DNA of 64,000 nt from Cyclina sinensis (lineage: Eukaryota; Mollusca; Bivalvia; Venerida; Veneridae): positions 41,524,770-41,588,769 of the forward strand of contig JAAONU010000014.1 of the NCBI GenBank assembly GCA_012932295.1. The letters run 5' to 3'. Positions 31,948 to 44,246 of this stretch are shown here, one piece after another. The first letter of the stretch is position 1. Each line of letters opens with the position of its first letter. The translations under genes and the position numbers were made by a program. The notes under the pieces were generated by a model. It was not told where the DNA came from. It was given only the letters and a program-made list of their open reading frames with translations, and did not search any database.

Positions 31948-33785
31948 ATAAATGTATTTGGTTCCATTTAAAGCGCATGTATATAAACTTAGATTTACGA
32001 CACATATAGAATAACCTTATCAATGACCTATTTTCTGAAAATGGGGTAAAACCTTCATTTATGTCTTCTAAGGCCTCGAATTTAAGGTAGAAACACTTTT
32101 TGAAACTTTTCCAGAGTCCTGAATTGACCAATCAAAATGTAAATTTACAAAATGTACACATTGCTAAATCACAATCAAAATTTGCTCACATATTTTTGTA
32201 AAGGTATCAATAAAATATATTTAATTACTAGTTAATATATTTAATTTCAACTTTTCTAATCATTTGGGTTTTATTTGTTTGGAATTATATTCTATCGTTC
32301 TGGCTATAAGTTCAATAGCTTATAGTTTGTTTATATGTGTATATGTTTACTTTAAACCTATTATCGCCTCAATAACTTACCGTTACAAGATAAAACTGGC
32401 TTCTTACACTTTGAAATTTATCTTTAAGTGATACGTTTTTTCTCGAGTTATAACCTAGACTAGTATTTAAATGCCATCCCCTGAAGATTTAAGGAGAAAG
32501 GTTTTGCCAAAGAGCTGATCTTAATGTTTTTTGTTGTAGTGACGTTTTTCTCCGTACAATTTATTTTTCTCTACTGATTTTCATAATGCGGACGGCAGTG
32601 GGTGTATATTTGAATGTAATAGATGTATTGCTGGTTATAAGATGTATTGAAGGCACAGAATATTTTACTACAATACGTTGTACAATTCCCAAAGGCATAT
32701 AAGTCATGTAAATTACAATAATTCTAAGTGGATGAATTTCTTATAAAAAAAAATCACACTGCTGCTGGTCCCCATTTTATTGACTTTTTAGGGTCATTTT
32801 TTTCTTAAGATATATCAATACCAGCATAAAAAGTTGCTTAAAATTTTCTTCACATATGTGAGACTGTGTGGGTTCAGTGCTTGTTGTCTCTGTTTTGTCA
32901 TATTTTCAGATACGAGGTGTTATTTCCTTTGCTATTTAAATTGTTTGACACTGTTGCCTAAATGTATTTTAGCGCGCTGGAGTGCTGAACGGCGTTACAA
33001 TGTTACAGTGTGTGTGTTGTTGTTGTTTTTTACAAGATATATCTTTGTGTTAAATACCTACGGTATTTGTGCATTTGATGTTTGCGTCATGTTACCAAGC
33101 CAGTATTAGGTCTACTAATACATGTTTATTTATCGCTTATAGAATTATACTTCGTTGATAGGAATTGTCGTAATTTAGGATTGGTTTTTTATAATTGTTT
33201 TTTGTTTTTATTTTTTTCTGTTGAGGCATACTTCAAGACTTGTAAATTGTTGTATCTATGTTATTTATTTGTTAAAGTAGATCGGTTATTATTGCATTAC
33301 TATGCGTGCTTTGTAAAGTTCAACTTTTTTCGTAAAAATTTAACTGCGCGTTTGGATGTTTTAAGTTTTGTGCAATAAGTATTTAAAAATGAATTTAGTT
33401 TTTCTACTTAATATTGGCAAACTAAGAAAAAAATACATATGTGATTCCTATTTGTTTTGATCTGCTTTGACAGGGGTTGAGCTTTTTTTCCTGAGTTAAA
33501 ATATGTTCGTGTTGTAACATATGCCATTTACTAGTATATATATTATTTATTTCACACTCCGATATCTTATTTATATATTTTTTTGCCAGATGCAAAGAGT
33601 TTTCCATTGTTAATAATGTGCTCATTATTTCACGAGTGCTATAGATATTTGCATGTAATTATTTATTTCGCATTTTATCATTTTTATTTTTATTTGTTGT
33701 TTTAATAAAAAGTGTTTGCAAATGAGTTTGCATTGAGTTTTACTTCGGTTTGAGGTTTTTTTTATCTCTTTCACTTTGTTTTTAT
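31948..33785. other. No gene seen
   Basis: AT-rich. The open frames are T-rich without homology that I recognise, and no splice-consistent exon was found. Confidence 0.5.
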
Positions 33786-33789
33786 ATCT

Positions 33790-33995
33790 GCTTGGGGTTA
33801 GACAGTCCACGGGTAAGAGCGTCTGACTCCCGATCTGAAAGTTGCTTGTTCGTATTTCACCAGGGGTTAGTGTCTCCAGCAACTTTACGCATTCCACACG
33901 TACGGCGCAAGTACAGGTCTGAACACAGGAAACAGCCATTGAGCGAAATCGATTAAGTCGCAAGAACTTTTTTCCGAATCGTTGTAAAATAATAG
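33790..33995 (+). mobile_element. SINE family 2 copy
   Basis: A tRNA-like head (AGTCCACGGGTAAGAGCGTC A-box region; GCTTGTTCGTATTTC weak B box) is followed by GTGTCTCCAGCAACTTTACG, GTACAGGTCTGAACACAGG, GATTAAGTCGCAAGAACTT and GAATCGTTGTAAAATAATAGG. The tail matches the copy at 40.0-40.2 kb. Confidence 0.7.
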
Positions 33996-36150
33996 GTTTA
34001 GTAAGTAAATTTAAACTATTCTTTTGAGAAGCATTCTATTTAATTAGAATTGCCTACAGCCATAGATAACCAATTTCACGTCGAGGTGCAAAGAGTTCGG
34101 AAAAGATTCGCTTCTGTTTTATTATATTCTAAATGAATGAGACAAATTTGAATTTAGCTGATAAAATTTTCTGGGATTTTTATTACTAATCTTCTAATCT
34201 AATCTTTAAAGAAGAAAATTGTAACATTCCCAAAGTGACTAATTATGCCTACAGTTAGCTTGCACATTGTAATATCGTCGGTCAGGAATTAATTTAATAC
34301 CTTCTGACTACCTTTGACTGGACATGACTGTCTACTTTTGGGCCTGTTGTTTTGATCAGCTTATCCCTGAAGTCACACATTCATTGAAACTCTAGTTTCT
34401 TTGATTGAGATAGGGCTGTTGAAACAAGCATCTAGTGTAACACCTGCCAGGTCAACTATCTATACCAAAAGGTTTGAGTTAAACTAATTTGAAATAATTA
34501 ATATTGCCGAGATAGCTAATATGTCACCCTTTTTTTTTAAAAAAAAGGTATTATAAACGTATCTGGCGATTCTAACAGACATGAACAAAAAAAATAATGT
34601 ATTAAACATTCTGACAATGGGGCATGTAAGAATTGGAAGACATATTATGTTTGTATCTGGAAAAGTTTTGAAGCTTGTTAGGAGTGTGCATTTTATACAC
34701 GCATAGGTGACGAGTGTGAATAAATTATTCAAAACAACGTGATGATCAAAATTTTCCAGAAAACAACAACCGCTGATATCACCTGCACGTCTGCTCAATA
34801 AATCGTATATAATTAAAAAGGTTTTGTTCTTAATTTTATTTTGTAAATGATTTTTTTTAATGTCCAAGATAGGCTGCTGGTTACTTTCATTCTGACCAAT
34901 CAAACTACAGCTTCTTATTTCTACGACAATACGATTTAACCAAATGCCAAAATTAGTCTACAAGAAATTTACTTCCTCAAAACTCATTTTCAGTTTTTCA
35001 TAAAGACCACTTATACAATTTCGGCTATATTTAAAGGAACCAATCAGAATTCGTTACAATAAACTTTGAACAACGCTTCTTTTTCCACAAGACGTCAAAA
35101 TAAATCAACTTTCGATCATCCAGTTATCTAAAGCGAGGTTAACGTGGTTGCTCGGGAAATATGCCTCATGTCTCGTACATCAAAATAGCCAATGTTCTTT
35201 TATCAAGAAATCGAACCCCCGCAAACGGCAAAGGTGTTTGCTTTACTTACTCTTGTATAGATATAAATTCAGTGTGCTCATAAACAAATCACAGAAATAG
35301 TGTGGTTTTCCGTACGTGATATATGAATTGACATTTCAGCATTAGCTTACCCCAGATCTAATTCAAGCGAGTTTGATGATAAGAGAGCCTATTTAGTGGA
35401 CACAGAACTAATAATTAGTCTTTACAAAGATGATGTAAAAGCTAGCTTTTGGAGCCATTGTGATTAATGTCATCCATCGCTCATTCCGTCACTTTCCCAC
35501 CATAATTTATCACGTTTTGCACTACGGCCGTCTTCATTTGGTAACAAAGATTAACTTTAAGCAATGTTGAAAGAAAATTAAAACCACTTGCATCGGATCA
35601 AAGCAGATTTATTGAAATGTGAGTGCAATCAATTCTTTATTTATCTTTAACATTTTACACGTAAATATGAAACTTATAATTTAGGTGGAGGTTAAGACCA
35701 TGGCCTGCTTTTAAACCATTTATAAAATCTATGAAGAAAAGATTTGGTTGTTTCAAAACTGCATTTCCTTATAAGCAGATACCGAGAAATACCTCAGGTG
35801 TCAAAAGTTAATAAAAGTAGCAAGGGAAAGGCACCCTTTTAAAATTAAAAAAAAAACAATAATAATAAAAAATAAAAAAATAGATAAAAATAATAATTTC
35901 TCTTTTGAAATATACGATTATCTGTACCATACGTTTCATCATTTTATCGATAACATTGGTCAAAAACCGCATTGATGGGATGAAAACGATATTAGACACA
36001 TTTGAGAATCGAAGGAAAAAATCAACAATACCAGTCTTTGATTAAAGGTGTTTAACTTAAAACGGGGACCTAAAATAACTAATAACTGGGACATAATACA
36101 TTTCTTATGTTGTTCCCAGCTTCAACGTGAAGAGTGAGAAAACGGCGTCT
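33996..36150. other. No gene seen
   Basis: AT-rich sequence without coding or repeat signals, apart from A/T runs (for example near 34530 and 35845-35890). Confidence 0.5.
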
Positions 36151-36781
36151 AGTACGAGGGTTGATCCAAAAGTAATGTCACTGACGTGATGAAATCTTTT
36201 CTGATGGACGTATCAAACGGAAAATTTGTACTGCAGCACTTCATTATCTTTGAAGTTTACTCTGCAAAAATTATTTAAATCGGACTTGCCACTTTCGAAA
36301 TATAGGACAATTAAGGAGGCAGGGTATTGACTAGCGCCGCGCACCAACGACGTCACGGACGTTATTTGAATCGTACGTCGTTTAGGTTATTTGATTGTCA
36401 CTCCTTTTCAAAGTACCGTCCTTGATGCAATACGCATCGTTCGTGTCTGGACACCCATTTTCTGAAAACATCCCCAAACCAATCTCTGGAAAGAGCTGAG
36501 AAAGTCTTGTTGCAGGCTTGCTGTAGTTCACCCAATGTCTGGAAATTAGTTCCACGGAGCTGTTTTTTCAGGTAAGGAAACAAGGCAAAGTCACAGGGCG
36601 CGAGATCCGGACTGTATGGTGGGTGCGGAAGTGTCTCCATTCCCATGACATCAAGAGTGAGTCTTGTCTCACGTGCCGTATGAGGCGTGGCATTGTCGTG
36701 ATGTAGGATACACCGCTCAATGTCTTCATAGAAATGTCTTCTCTTTTTACGCAATGCAGTCATGAGTTGGGTGGTTAGCAC

Positions 36782-36936
36782 CTGCAGTAGAGCAAATTTA
36801 TAATCACTCAAATATTGGGTAGACTCCACATTGCAGCTAGGCATATTAATCAGCGATCATTTGTCATAAAATCTTAAAAGGAATTAGTCATATTCAAAAA
36901 CAGGAAGTGGTGTTTTTTTAATATGAAAGCGCTTAC
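36782..36936 (-). other. GT-AG intron within mariner transposase
   Basis: On the minus strand, AAGTATTATTCGAAG is followed by GTAAGCGCTTTC..., and the segment ends ...TTTGCTCTACTGCAG before GTGCTAACCACCC. Removing 155 bp joins KYYSK to VLTTQLM exactly in frame, as expected for mariner at this point (a VNA(K)YY...L motif). Stops occur in the segment, so without splicing the protein would end early. Mariner transposases are usually intronless. Confidence 0.75.
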
Positions 36937-38764
36937 CTTCGAATAATACTTTGCATTGACAGTTTGGCCCTTGGGAACAGCATGGCATAACACAACACCC
37001 TCCATGTCGAAAAACACAATAAACATGTGCTTTCCAACGGTCCTGCAGGTGCGTGCCTTCTTTGGAGGCGGCGAGTCGATGTTTTTCCATTGGCTCGATT
37101 GCATCTTGGACTCCGGATCGAAGAAATAAACCCATGTTTCGTCTGCTGTTATGATTCGTCTCAGAAAGTCGTACCCCTCCTTCTTCCACCGCCGTAAAAA
37201 TCGCTGTGATTCCTTTACACGAGTTGCCATTTCTTCATCTTTTAATAACCGGGGAACCCAACGAGCACTCACCCGCCTCATTTTCAAGTAAAGTCTGTCC
37301 CACCTAATTTTGAAACCTTCCTCACAGCATTTAAACTTAGAATTCCTGCAACATATTGGCATTTTTATATTCCTAATATAAATATCTCCAGACACATTTT
37401 TCATTTTATCTTTCTTGTTTTTTGTTTTGACAAATTTCGCCTTTTAATAAATTTCTCCATAGACAGTAATGCAAATGACGCAACGTAGTATTTTCAAAAT
37501 GGCGGCGCCCATACGTATGTCAGCTGGGGATCTTCTCAAACTAATTTTGGGGGAAGTTGCATTCCAGTTTGCTTTACATTTTGTCTTAATTGTCAAGAGA
37601 AATATGAGAATTATATTGTTTTCTTATCTTATAGTGAGATATGCGATGTTTTTACTGTGATGTAGGTTAATTATAAAAGTAAATTGTTTTAAATGCGCGT
37701 TTAAATATGCTGCTACACATAATATTTTATTCACTCAATATTTCAGTCAGCCTATGATCTCATTCTTCTGAGACAGTTATACCTGTTCGATCTCTCTAAA
37801 ATTGTTATATAAATGAAATTGCACACAAGATACGCGCGGCAATTTTTTGCAGTTAACGAGAGTAACGAACGTTTAATAAAAAACAAAAAAGAACTCAATT
37901 GGTTTCATCACAGAAAATTTACATATTCTGTATACCAGTCTTACACCGATTCTCATAAAATATCCGAAGTATATTTGATATAACATGCATTAAAATGATT
38001 GCAAAGAATTGAAAACGTCAATGCATTTGCATGGATAAAAATAATTAAAGTAAAAATTAAAATTACACTCTTAATTAGTAAAGTAAACTTCCCCACTGTA
38101 TGATGGAGGCTCAAGTGAACTAGTTCATTTCAAGTGTGTACATAAACTATTTCAACTGAACACCGATAACCACTCGCTCATACATGATTATACACATTAT
38201 TTTTACAGAGCACAAAAATAACAATAACACTTTATTAACAGATTAAAAAATAAAAATTACGTGCAAATGAAATAAAGTTACATGTAGTTGTATAACATAT
38301 ATGGCTTAGTTTAAATATATCACACACTGATTTTAAATACATCCTTCGACGAGTTATAAGGGCACGAGACTCTTTTAAAAGTTTTACACGAGCACAGAGT
38401 TTACAAGGGCAATCTTTAAATTTTAGGGGAACTAAAATGTAATCGGTGTTCATATGCCAATAAAGGAAAAAATTGATACATTTTCACAATTTCATTTCAC
38501 CATTTGACGGAACTCGAGAGAAAACTTTTGTATAATTAAGAGCATTGAAAATACTTTCATATATGAATTAAATCTTAATTTCAATCATCTTAAAGTTCAA
38601 CACAAAAGTTATTGAGAATTTAGCCTGTTTAAAACTTCCTCGCTTACTTTAAATCCATCTTCAAGACTTTGAAATCGTTATATAATGAGATTCAAGCCTT
38701 GTATGTAAAGATGTTAGGGTGATATGTTCCTAGAAAAATCCCTAGTAAAACAAATGCCACAGCT

Positions 38765-39207
38765 GTTACTACCGCTTGCAAAACTGATTAGAGTTTACAC
38801 TGTTAGGTAAGGAACGAGACTTGTCGGTACACCTGTCAAAAATCAATTAAAGCGCCGCCCAATGTGTTTCTTTCAAACTCCGCCTTTTACATGTCAATAG
38901 TGTCATGCTGGCGTCATTCTGTGTACGAAATGGAAAAGCGGTCATGAAAATAATATTGACTGAAGATTTCCGATAGTAACGCAGCGACAATTACGACACA
39001 GCAACTTTGGCGCTGCCCAGGCACATTTTTTCTGGCTGCGGGTAGATTGCAAGACGCAGATTTATTGACAGCTATACCTGAGAAAACTGCCCCGCTGTGA
39101 TTGGATTATCAGTAAAGTGACAGATTATGCTACTGAAAAAAATATCGTAAAGTCACTTTTTACCGCGGTCAGAATACGTGAAACTCAGTCTTGCAAGCGG
39201 TAGCAAC
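38765..39207. mobile_element. 443-bp MITE-like sequence with about 22-bp TIRs
   Basis: GTTACTACCGCTTGCAAAAC (38765 on) pairs with GTCTTGCAAGCGGTAGCAAC (ending 39207), with two mismatches over about 22 bp. No clear target duplication is visible. Contains an inverted CCAAT box (GTGATTGGATT, about 39097), and a TATA-like CTATATAACC lies just downstream (about 39224). Confidence 0.5.
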
Positions 39208-39965
39208 CCTATGTATGCATATTCTCTATATAACCAGTGCTTCCCGAATTACATTCGTGTATAATCTTTGCATCTGGCTGTTGGTCTATTGTACATGGGA
39301 GTAGCCGGAGACTTAAGTATTGGTTTATACAAGATAACATTACAACGTCACAAAACATAAGGTCCGCTGATAAGACTGTTCAGTTACAGAGAATACTTCT
39401 TTGACTGGTCATTTTGCCATCACGCACCTCAACCACATATTGAAACGGTCTGAGACATTAATGTGTTATGGCTTTGTTTGCACTGTGTGAATTTAGTGTT
39501 ATAAATGACGTAAATGTTTAGTAGCCAAGGATTTTATTCCGGTTTGCACTTATTGCAATTTCATTTATAAACAAGATGTAAACAACCGCGCGCACCTGTT
39601 TGGGTTAATTAAAAAAGGGCAAAAGCGTTAATTATGAAGCGTCACGCTGTGTGAAACATAACGCTTCATAGAGTAACTACCTTTCAAAAGCTCAAATTTT
39701 CCAAAGCCACGAACAGGCTGAAGGCCTCAGTGACAATAGTAATTTGACAACAAAAACGAATAAGCAAATAAATAAGCAAAACTTTTATGAACCAACATAC
39801 CTCCAAAAATCTCAGACAGTTACCTGTCCAGTAGATGAAATACTCAGTAGTTTCTATGCAAATCGCCTAGCTTCTACTGTCAAATATTTTTGAGTGAATT
39901 TATGGGCAAACATGAAAAGGAAGTTGGTGAAGTGAGCTCTTAAAACCAGATGTAAAGTTGTACAT

Positions 39966-40190
39966 ATATAGACTTTAGTTTAGACTCATTTATTTTACAT
40001 CGTTGCGATACAAGTTCTTACAACTTAGATTCACCACGCTCGATGACTGCTTCCTGGGTTCCATACCAGTATTCGCGCAGCGGTGAAGAATGTGAAGATC
40101 GTGAGAGAATCTCGCCTCTGACGAGATTCGAACCGGCGACCTCCGGATCCGGAGCTCTGCGCTCTACCCCTGAACCACGGTGCCTCATCA
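39966..40190 (-). mobile_element. SINE family 2, best-preserved head
   Basis: On the minus strand: GGCACCGTGGTTCAGGGGTA-GAGCGC (A box), an anticodon-arm-like CTCCGGATCCGGAG, and CCGGTTCGAATCTCG (good B box). It then runs through GGAACCCAGGAAGCAGTC, TCTAAGTTGTAAGAACTTG and GATGTAAAATAAATGAGTC. The intact boxes suggest a relatively young pol III-competent copy. Confidence 0.8.
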
Positions 40191-42419
40191 TGTATAAATA
40201 GACAAGTATAAATGAGTCGCCCTTTTGGGGAAAGATTTAGTATAGCGATAATAATTTTTTAAGACATGCTCTCTCTCACAGGATATTGATTTTTTTATAT
40301 CACTTGATATACATTTGCCAGTTATGTGGTTCAGAAAATAAAACACGACACCTGGAATGCTGTTTTACTGATATTTACAACCCTTTATTATGAAATTCAT
40401 AACTTTTCACGTGTCATTAAATATCACAGTACCAATCATTTCAACAACCCTGCAAAGGGGGGATTAAATTTTTCTGTCCAGTTTTCAGAGAACAAGTAGT
40501 ACACAAGCTGGCCCATCGTTCGCTAGTGATCTGATTGAACTGAAAGCAATTAAAATTATTGAGAATACCCCTGTATAAAAGTACGTCACATATTATACAC
40601 ACGTGATAAATTATGACGTCAGATATTAGAGGGTGCATACTGAAAGTTGATTGGATATAGAGTATGCCTACTATGTGTTTGTGTAAAGTTAAGAGGCGCA
40701 TTTTTCAAAACTCGTCAGTGTTAGTGGTGTAGGAGTTGGGTAGAACTTGTGTACTTCTTATGATTGCATTAATATGTGTTGTCAATAGCAGGATCATATG
40801 ATGAATTTCAGTTAACTGATGAACTGTAAAATCAGGTTTATTTGAACTATACGATTTGAAAATACTGCAATTATAGTTATTGTTTCACTTGTATAGTTCA
40901 GCTTCTACCTGACAATTTCAACACTGTCCACTGACTTTTTATTTTAAAGATCAAGGATAAATTCACTCGTTGATTTGGATTCGTGTTTTATATGTGGATT
41001 TGGAGTTCTGCATAGTGAGTGAATAAGATTAAACATTGCAGTTATAATGATTTAATTTGGAATATTCTGTAATGATGGATACATTGAAAGGGAAATTATG
41101 GAATTTAACAAGTAAGTGGATCTTATACCTCTTCGTCTCCAAATTGAGGTCTTAGGCAAGCGTGTAGCTAATTCTAATCGTCTCGGAACATTGCTAGGAC
41201 TCACCCGTGTATTTCTCTTTTTCAAAAGAATTCTTGTAAGATCTCAATAATCCTGTAACTTCTTCTCTTTTTTTTTCATTTTTCAGTCCAAGTATCTTAA
41301 TTACAAACAGTTTTTATGGCAACAAATAATTGTGAAACTTTCCCCTGCACTTTCGCGAGCGACTTCCCGCATTTCTTCAAATTAGAGAGCTATAGGCAAT
41401 GGCGTCACGATATAAACAATAGCGATTTGCCGTAGAGAAAAATCGACGGAGGTTTATATGAAAACGGGAAATATAAAAAGAAAATCCTTGAAATTCCTGA
41501 GGGTGACTTTTTTCTTTAACGCAAATATGCAGTTTATTTGTCGAAATATGATGTGGATAAACGAATCTAGGTCAAAGTTGGGGTTTCAAAATGGGATGGG
41601 ACAGACTTTTTTTTTTTTAGTAGTATTCTTTGAACTGTACCGAAGCTCATATCAAGATCTTCGCATAACGCTCTAATCGTTGAACGTCGATCTTCATTGA
41701 CGGCGTCTGAAACAAGTTTGACGTTGTGATCCGATCGTGCATCAACTGGCCTTCCAGGTCTCTCTTTGTCCTCAAGTGACTCATCTCCGTCATTGAATCG
41801 CTGGAACCATCTATACACTAACCTTCTGTTCACTTTAGTTTCGCCGTATGTTTCATTGATCATGCAGACCGTATCTAATGGCGACTTCCCGAGTTTATAG
41901 CAGAAGTGAATAATTGCCCGTTGTGGCGTTTTGTCGGATATTGACATCTTTGGCTTACGCACCACCCGACTTCAAACATAGGTTACGCACGCTAAATTTA
42001 AACCACATCAATAGAATTCCAGCACATGATAACTGACATTCATGACGTCACGTCATCATAACATCCTATGATTTCGCGCATTGTTACTCAGCAAATTTTT
42101 ACTTTAATTTGAGATCGTAAGTCCACAACACGGCATATTTTTCACGCGCGGCGACCATGCATCACTACGGTTTTATGATAGTGTGTAGTGAAAATATGTG
42201 AAGGTCAAATTTAACGCTACTTGGTCAGTGAATAAAAAAGTCTTAGAGAACTAACATATAGAAATTTCGATACCATACCTTAAGAAATAAAAAAAATATG
42301 AAGGTAGTGACATTATTTCTGGATCAACCCTCGTATTAGATGACTGGTACCACAAAGTACTTCTTTTTGTGTATAGCTAGATTCATATTCCAAAGATCAC
42401 TAGACACAGGTAAAGTTCT

Positions 42420-43726
42420 TAGAATTGGAAACATGCCATCATAACAGCAGCATATAAAAAAAGGGTCAAAGTAAAAACCTAGCAACTACAGACCAATATC
42501 ACTCACTTGTATAGCCTCTAAACTAATGGAACACATCATTGTTCAAACATGATGGATTATTTAGACACACACAACATGCTTTGCCCCCAGCACATGGATT
42601 CAGGTCAAAACATAGCTGTGAGACACAGCTTATCGGCTTTACACAAGAAATAGCTGACAACCTTGATCATGGTCAACAAACTGATGTCATTGTCATGGAC
42701 TTCAGTAAAACATTCTACAACCACAAACTCGTACACAAGCTTTCGACTACCACAAACTCGTACACAAGCTGAAAGACATGGGAATTCACCCACACATCAC
42801 TTCATGGATAACAGACTTTCTCAAAAACATATCCCAACAGGTCTTAGTTGAAAACAAGGTCTCTGACAGGCTCCCTATGTTTTTTGGTGTCCCTCAGGGA
42901 TAGGTTCTACGTCCTTATCTGTTTCTCGCATACATCGATGTCCTACCAGGAATTAAGTGTCAGGAGCGTCTGTTTGCGGACGAAACCATATTCTGCTTAT
43001 CAATTAAATCACAAGTGTCAGCACAAAGCTTACAAAATGATTCGCAAAACCTCGAAATATGGGAAAAGGAATGGTCAAAGGAGTTCAACCCTGACATGTG
43101 TGAAGTACTCAGAATACACAGGAAAATTGAACCGGTCATCTTCCCTTACACCTTACAAAGCACGGTTCTGAATACCACAGAAAATGCAAAATACCTAGGA
43201 GTTACTATTAGTAGTAACCTGAGCTGGTCACCCAACATAAACAACATCACAAACAAAGCAAAAACAGTTTGAGATTCATCAGACGAAATGTCCAAACACA
43301 CAACAAACAGATCAAAGAAGCAACATACAAAACATATGCACGGCCCCAGGTCGATTACTGTTCAACCATATGGCACCCATGGCAGAAATACCTCACTCAC
43401 AGAAAAGAAATGGTCCAAAGGTCAGCTGCAAGGTATGCTCATAATGATTACCACTATACAAGCAGAGTAACAACAAATGATTACGGCATTAAAATGGTCA
43501 ACACTACGCAATGGGGAAATCAAGCCAGCCTCGTCATGCTGTATAAATGAAAAAAAAAAATAAACAGGTGAATGTCGATCACCTCACAGACACAAGAAAC
43601 AACAAAGTCCTCATTCCGCAGTCAAAAACACAACATCACATAAAACTTATTCTTCCCGCGGACTGTACGAATCTAGATCGAATTACCACTTTTATCAGTG
43701 GATTGAACAAATTTTATGGATTTTAA
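42420..43726 (+). pseudogene. 5'-truncated, frame-broken LINE reverse transcriptase
   Basis: In three shifting frames one reads NYRPISLTCIASKLMEHI, GFRSKHSCETQLIGFTQEI, VIVMDFSKTF (motif A), then VSDRLPMFFGVPQG (motif B). LFADETIFCLS (motif C, F-A-D-E for FADD), KYLGVTISSNLSWSPNI and a C-terminus ending TFISGLNKFYGF at about 43726 follow. Motif order and the KYLGV block fit a jockey/CR1-type non-LTR retrotransposon. The 5' part (endonuclease) is missing; several stops and a FADE substitution mean it is dead. It starts within 90 bp of the mariner right end. Confidence 0.85.
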
Positions 43727-43952
43727 ATATTCACAATAAATGCTTAAGTAAGATCTTTAGTTAAAATATTATTTACTTTGTTTTTATCTTTTACAATTGT
43801 AATGTTCCTGACACGCGCCTGCCTAGTATAGTCAGTACCGACTTTTGCAGTAATAAGTTTAAGTTTTGGGGGTTTCTTTCATTTGCAAATAAAAGAAGAC
43901 GATACTTTCCTTTTTATAATTCGAACAGGTTACAAATATAACTTCTGTACGC

Positions 43953-43974
43953 CAGGGCCTTAATTGAGGCCCTG
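43953..43974. mobile_element. 22-bp palindrome flanked by 7-bp direct repeat (copy 2)
   Basis: Identical to 31919-31940 (arms CAGGGCCT / AGGCCCTG, centre TAATTG). Flanked by TGTACGC on both sides (43946-43952, 43975-43981). The flanks differ from copy 1, so duplication of a larger block does not explain the pair. Confidence 0.85.
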
Positions 43975-44246
43975 TGTACGCTAATGTTGAAGTATTCCAG
44001 ATAGCATGAGAATAAACAAATATATTTTAAGTAAAAGAATTTTGAACAATACTTTATTTACAAAAAGATACATAAAACTGCGCATGTTTTCAAATTTTGC
44101 AAAGGCCAATCCAAAATAAGAATAACCAAATTTGAAGTAGGCGGGAAGCAAGTATAAATGCATAAGGCCATAGACTTACGCACCATCGTACGCACCCGCT
44201 TAAGAATTTTATCCGGGTACCGTTTACGTGAATAAAACACTATCCC

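Larger units (their letters stand above)
37291..41618. mobile_element. 4.3-kb TIR-flanked insert within the mariner
   Basis: The left end AAGTCTGTCCCACCTAATTT-TGAAACC (37291 on) and right end GGTTTCAAAATGGGATGGGA-CAGACTT (about 41583-41607, then a T run) form about 26-bp inverted ends. AGTA flanks both sides (37287-37290, 41619-41622). No transposase or long ORF lies inside. It holds a SINE, a TIR-bounded 443-bp insert, and a CAAAATGGCGGC (YY1-like) motif at about 37486. Non-autonomous; superfamily not assigned. Confidence 0.7.
36398..41947 (-). pseudogene. mariner transposase, split by a 4.3-kb insertion
   Basis: The N-terminal part (ATG at 41947 to about 41623) has the two helix-turn-helix units: FCYKLGKSPLDTVCMINE...VYRWFQRFNDGDESLED and RPGRP, then LCEDLDMSFGTVQRIL. 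The rest lies at 37286-36937 and 36781-36398: LKMRRVSARWVPRLL, first catalytic Asp in ITADETWVYFFDPE, second in LHHDNATPHTA, third in SPDLAPCDFALFPYLK. There are 34 residues between the last two, i.e. DD34D. A 155-bp intron separates the last two parts. The N and middle parts do not join in frame even without the insert, so this copy cannot make transposase. Confidence 0.88.
36155..42333 (-). mobile_element. mariner-type (DD34D) DNA transposon, interrupted by a nested element
   Basis: TIRs are CGAGGGTTGATCCAAAAGTA (36155 onward) and its imperfect inverse ending at 42333 (CTGGATCAACCCTCG), about 31 bp long with three mismatches. TA lies on each side (36153-36154, 42334-42335). The transposase is on the minus strand. 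Removing the 4.3-kb nested insert leaves about 1.85 kb, longer than a usual 1.3-kb mariner, partly because of an intron in the transposase. Confidence 0.9.

Noticed and set aside
33082..33378. Phe/Leu/Tyr-rich open frames at 32.8-33.4 kb
   Set aside because: T-rich noncoding DNA gives hydrophobic translations. No homology or splice pattern recognised.
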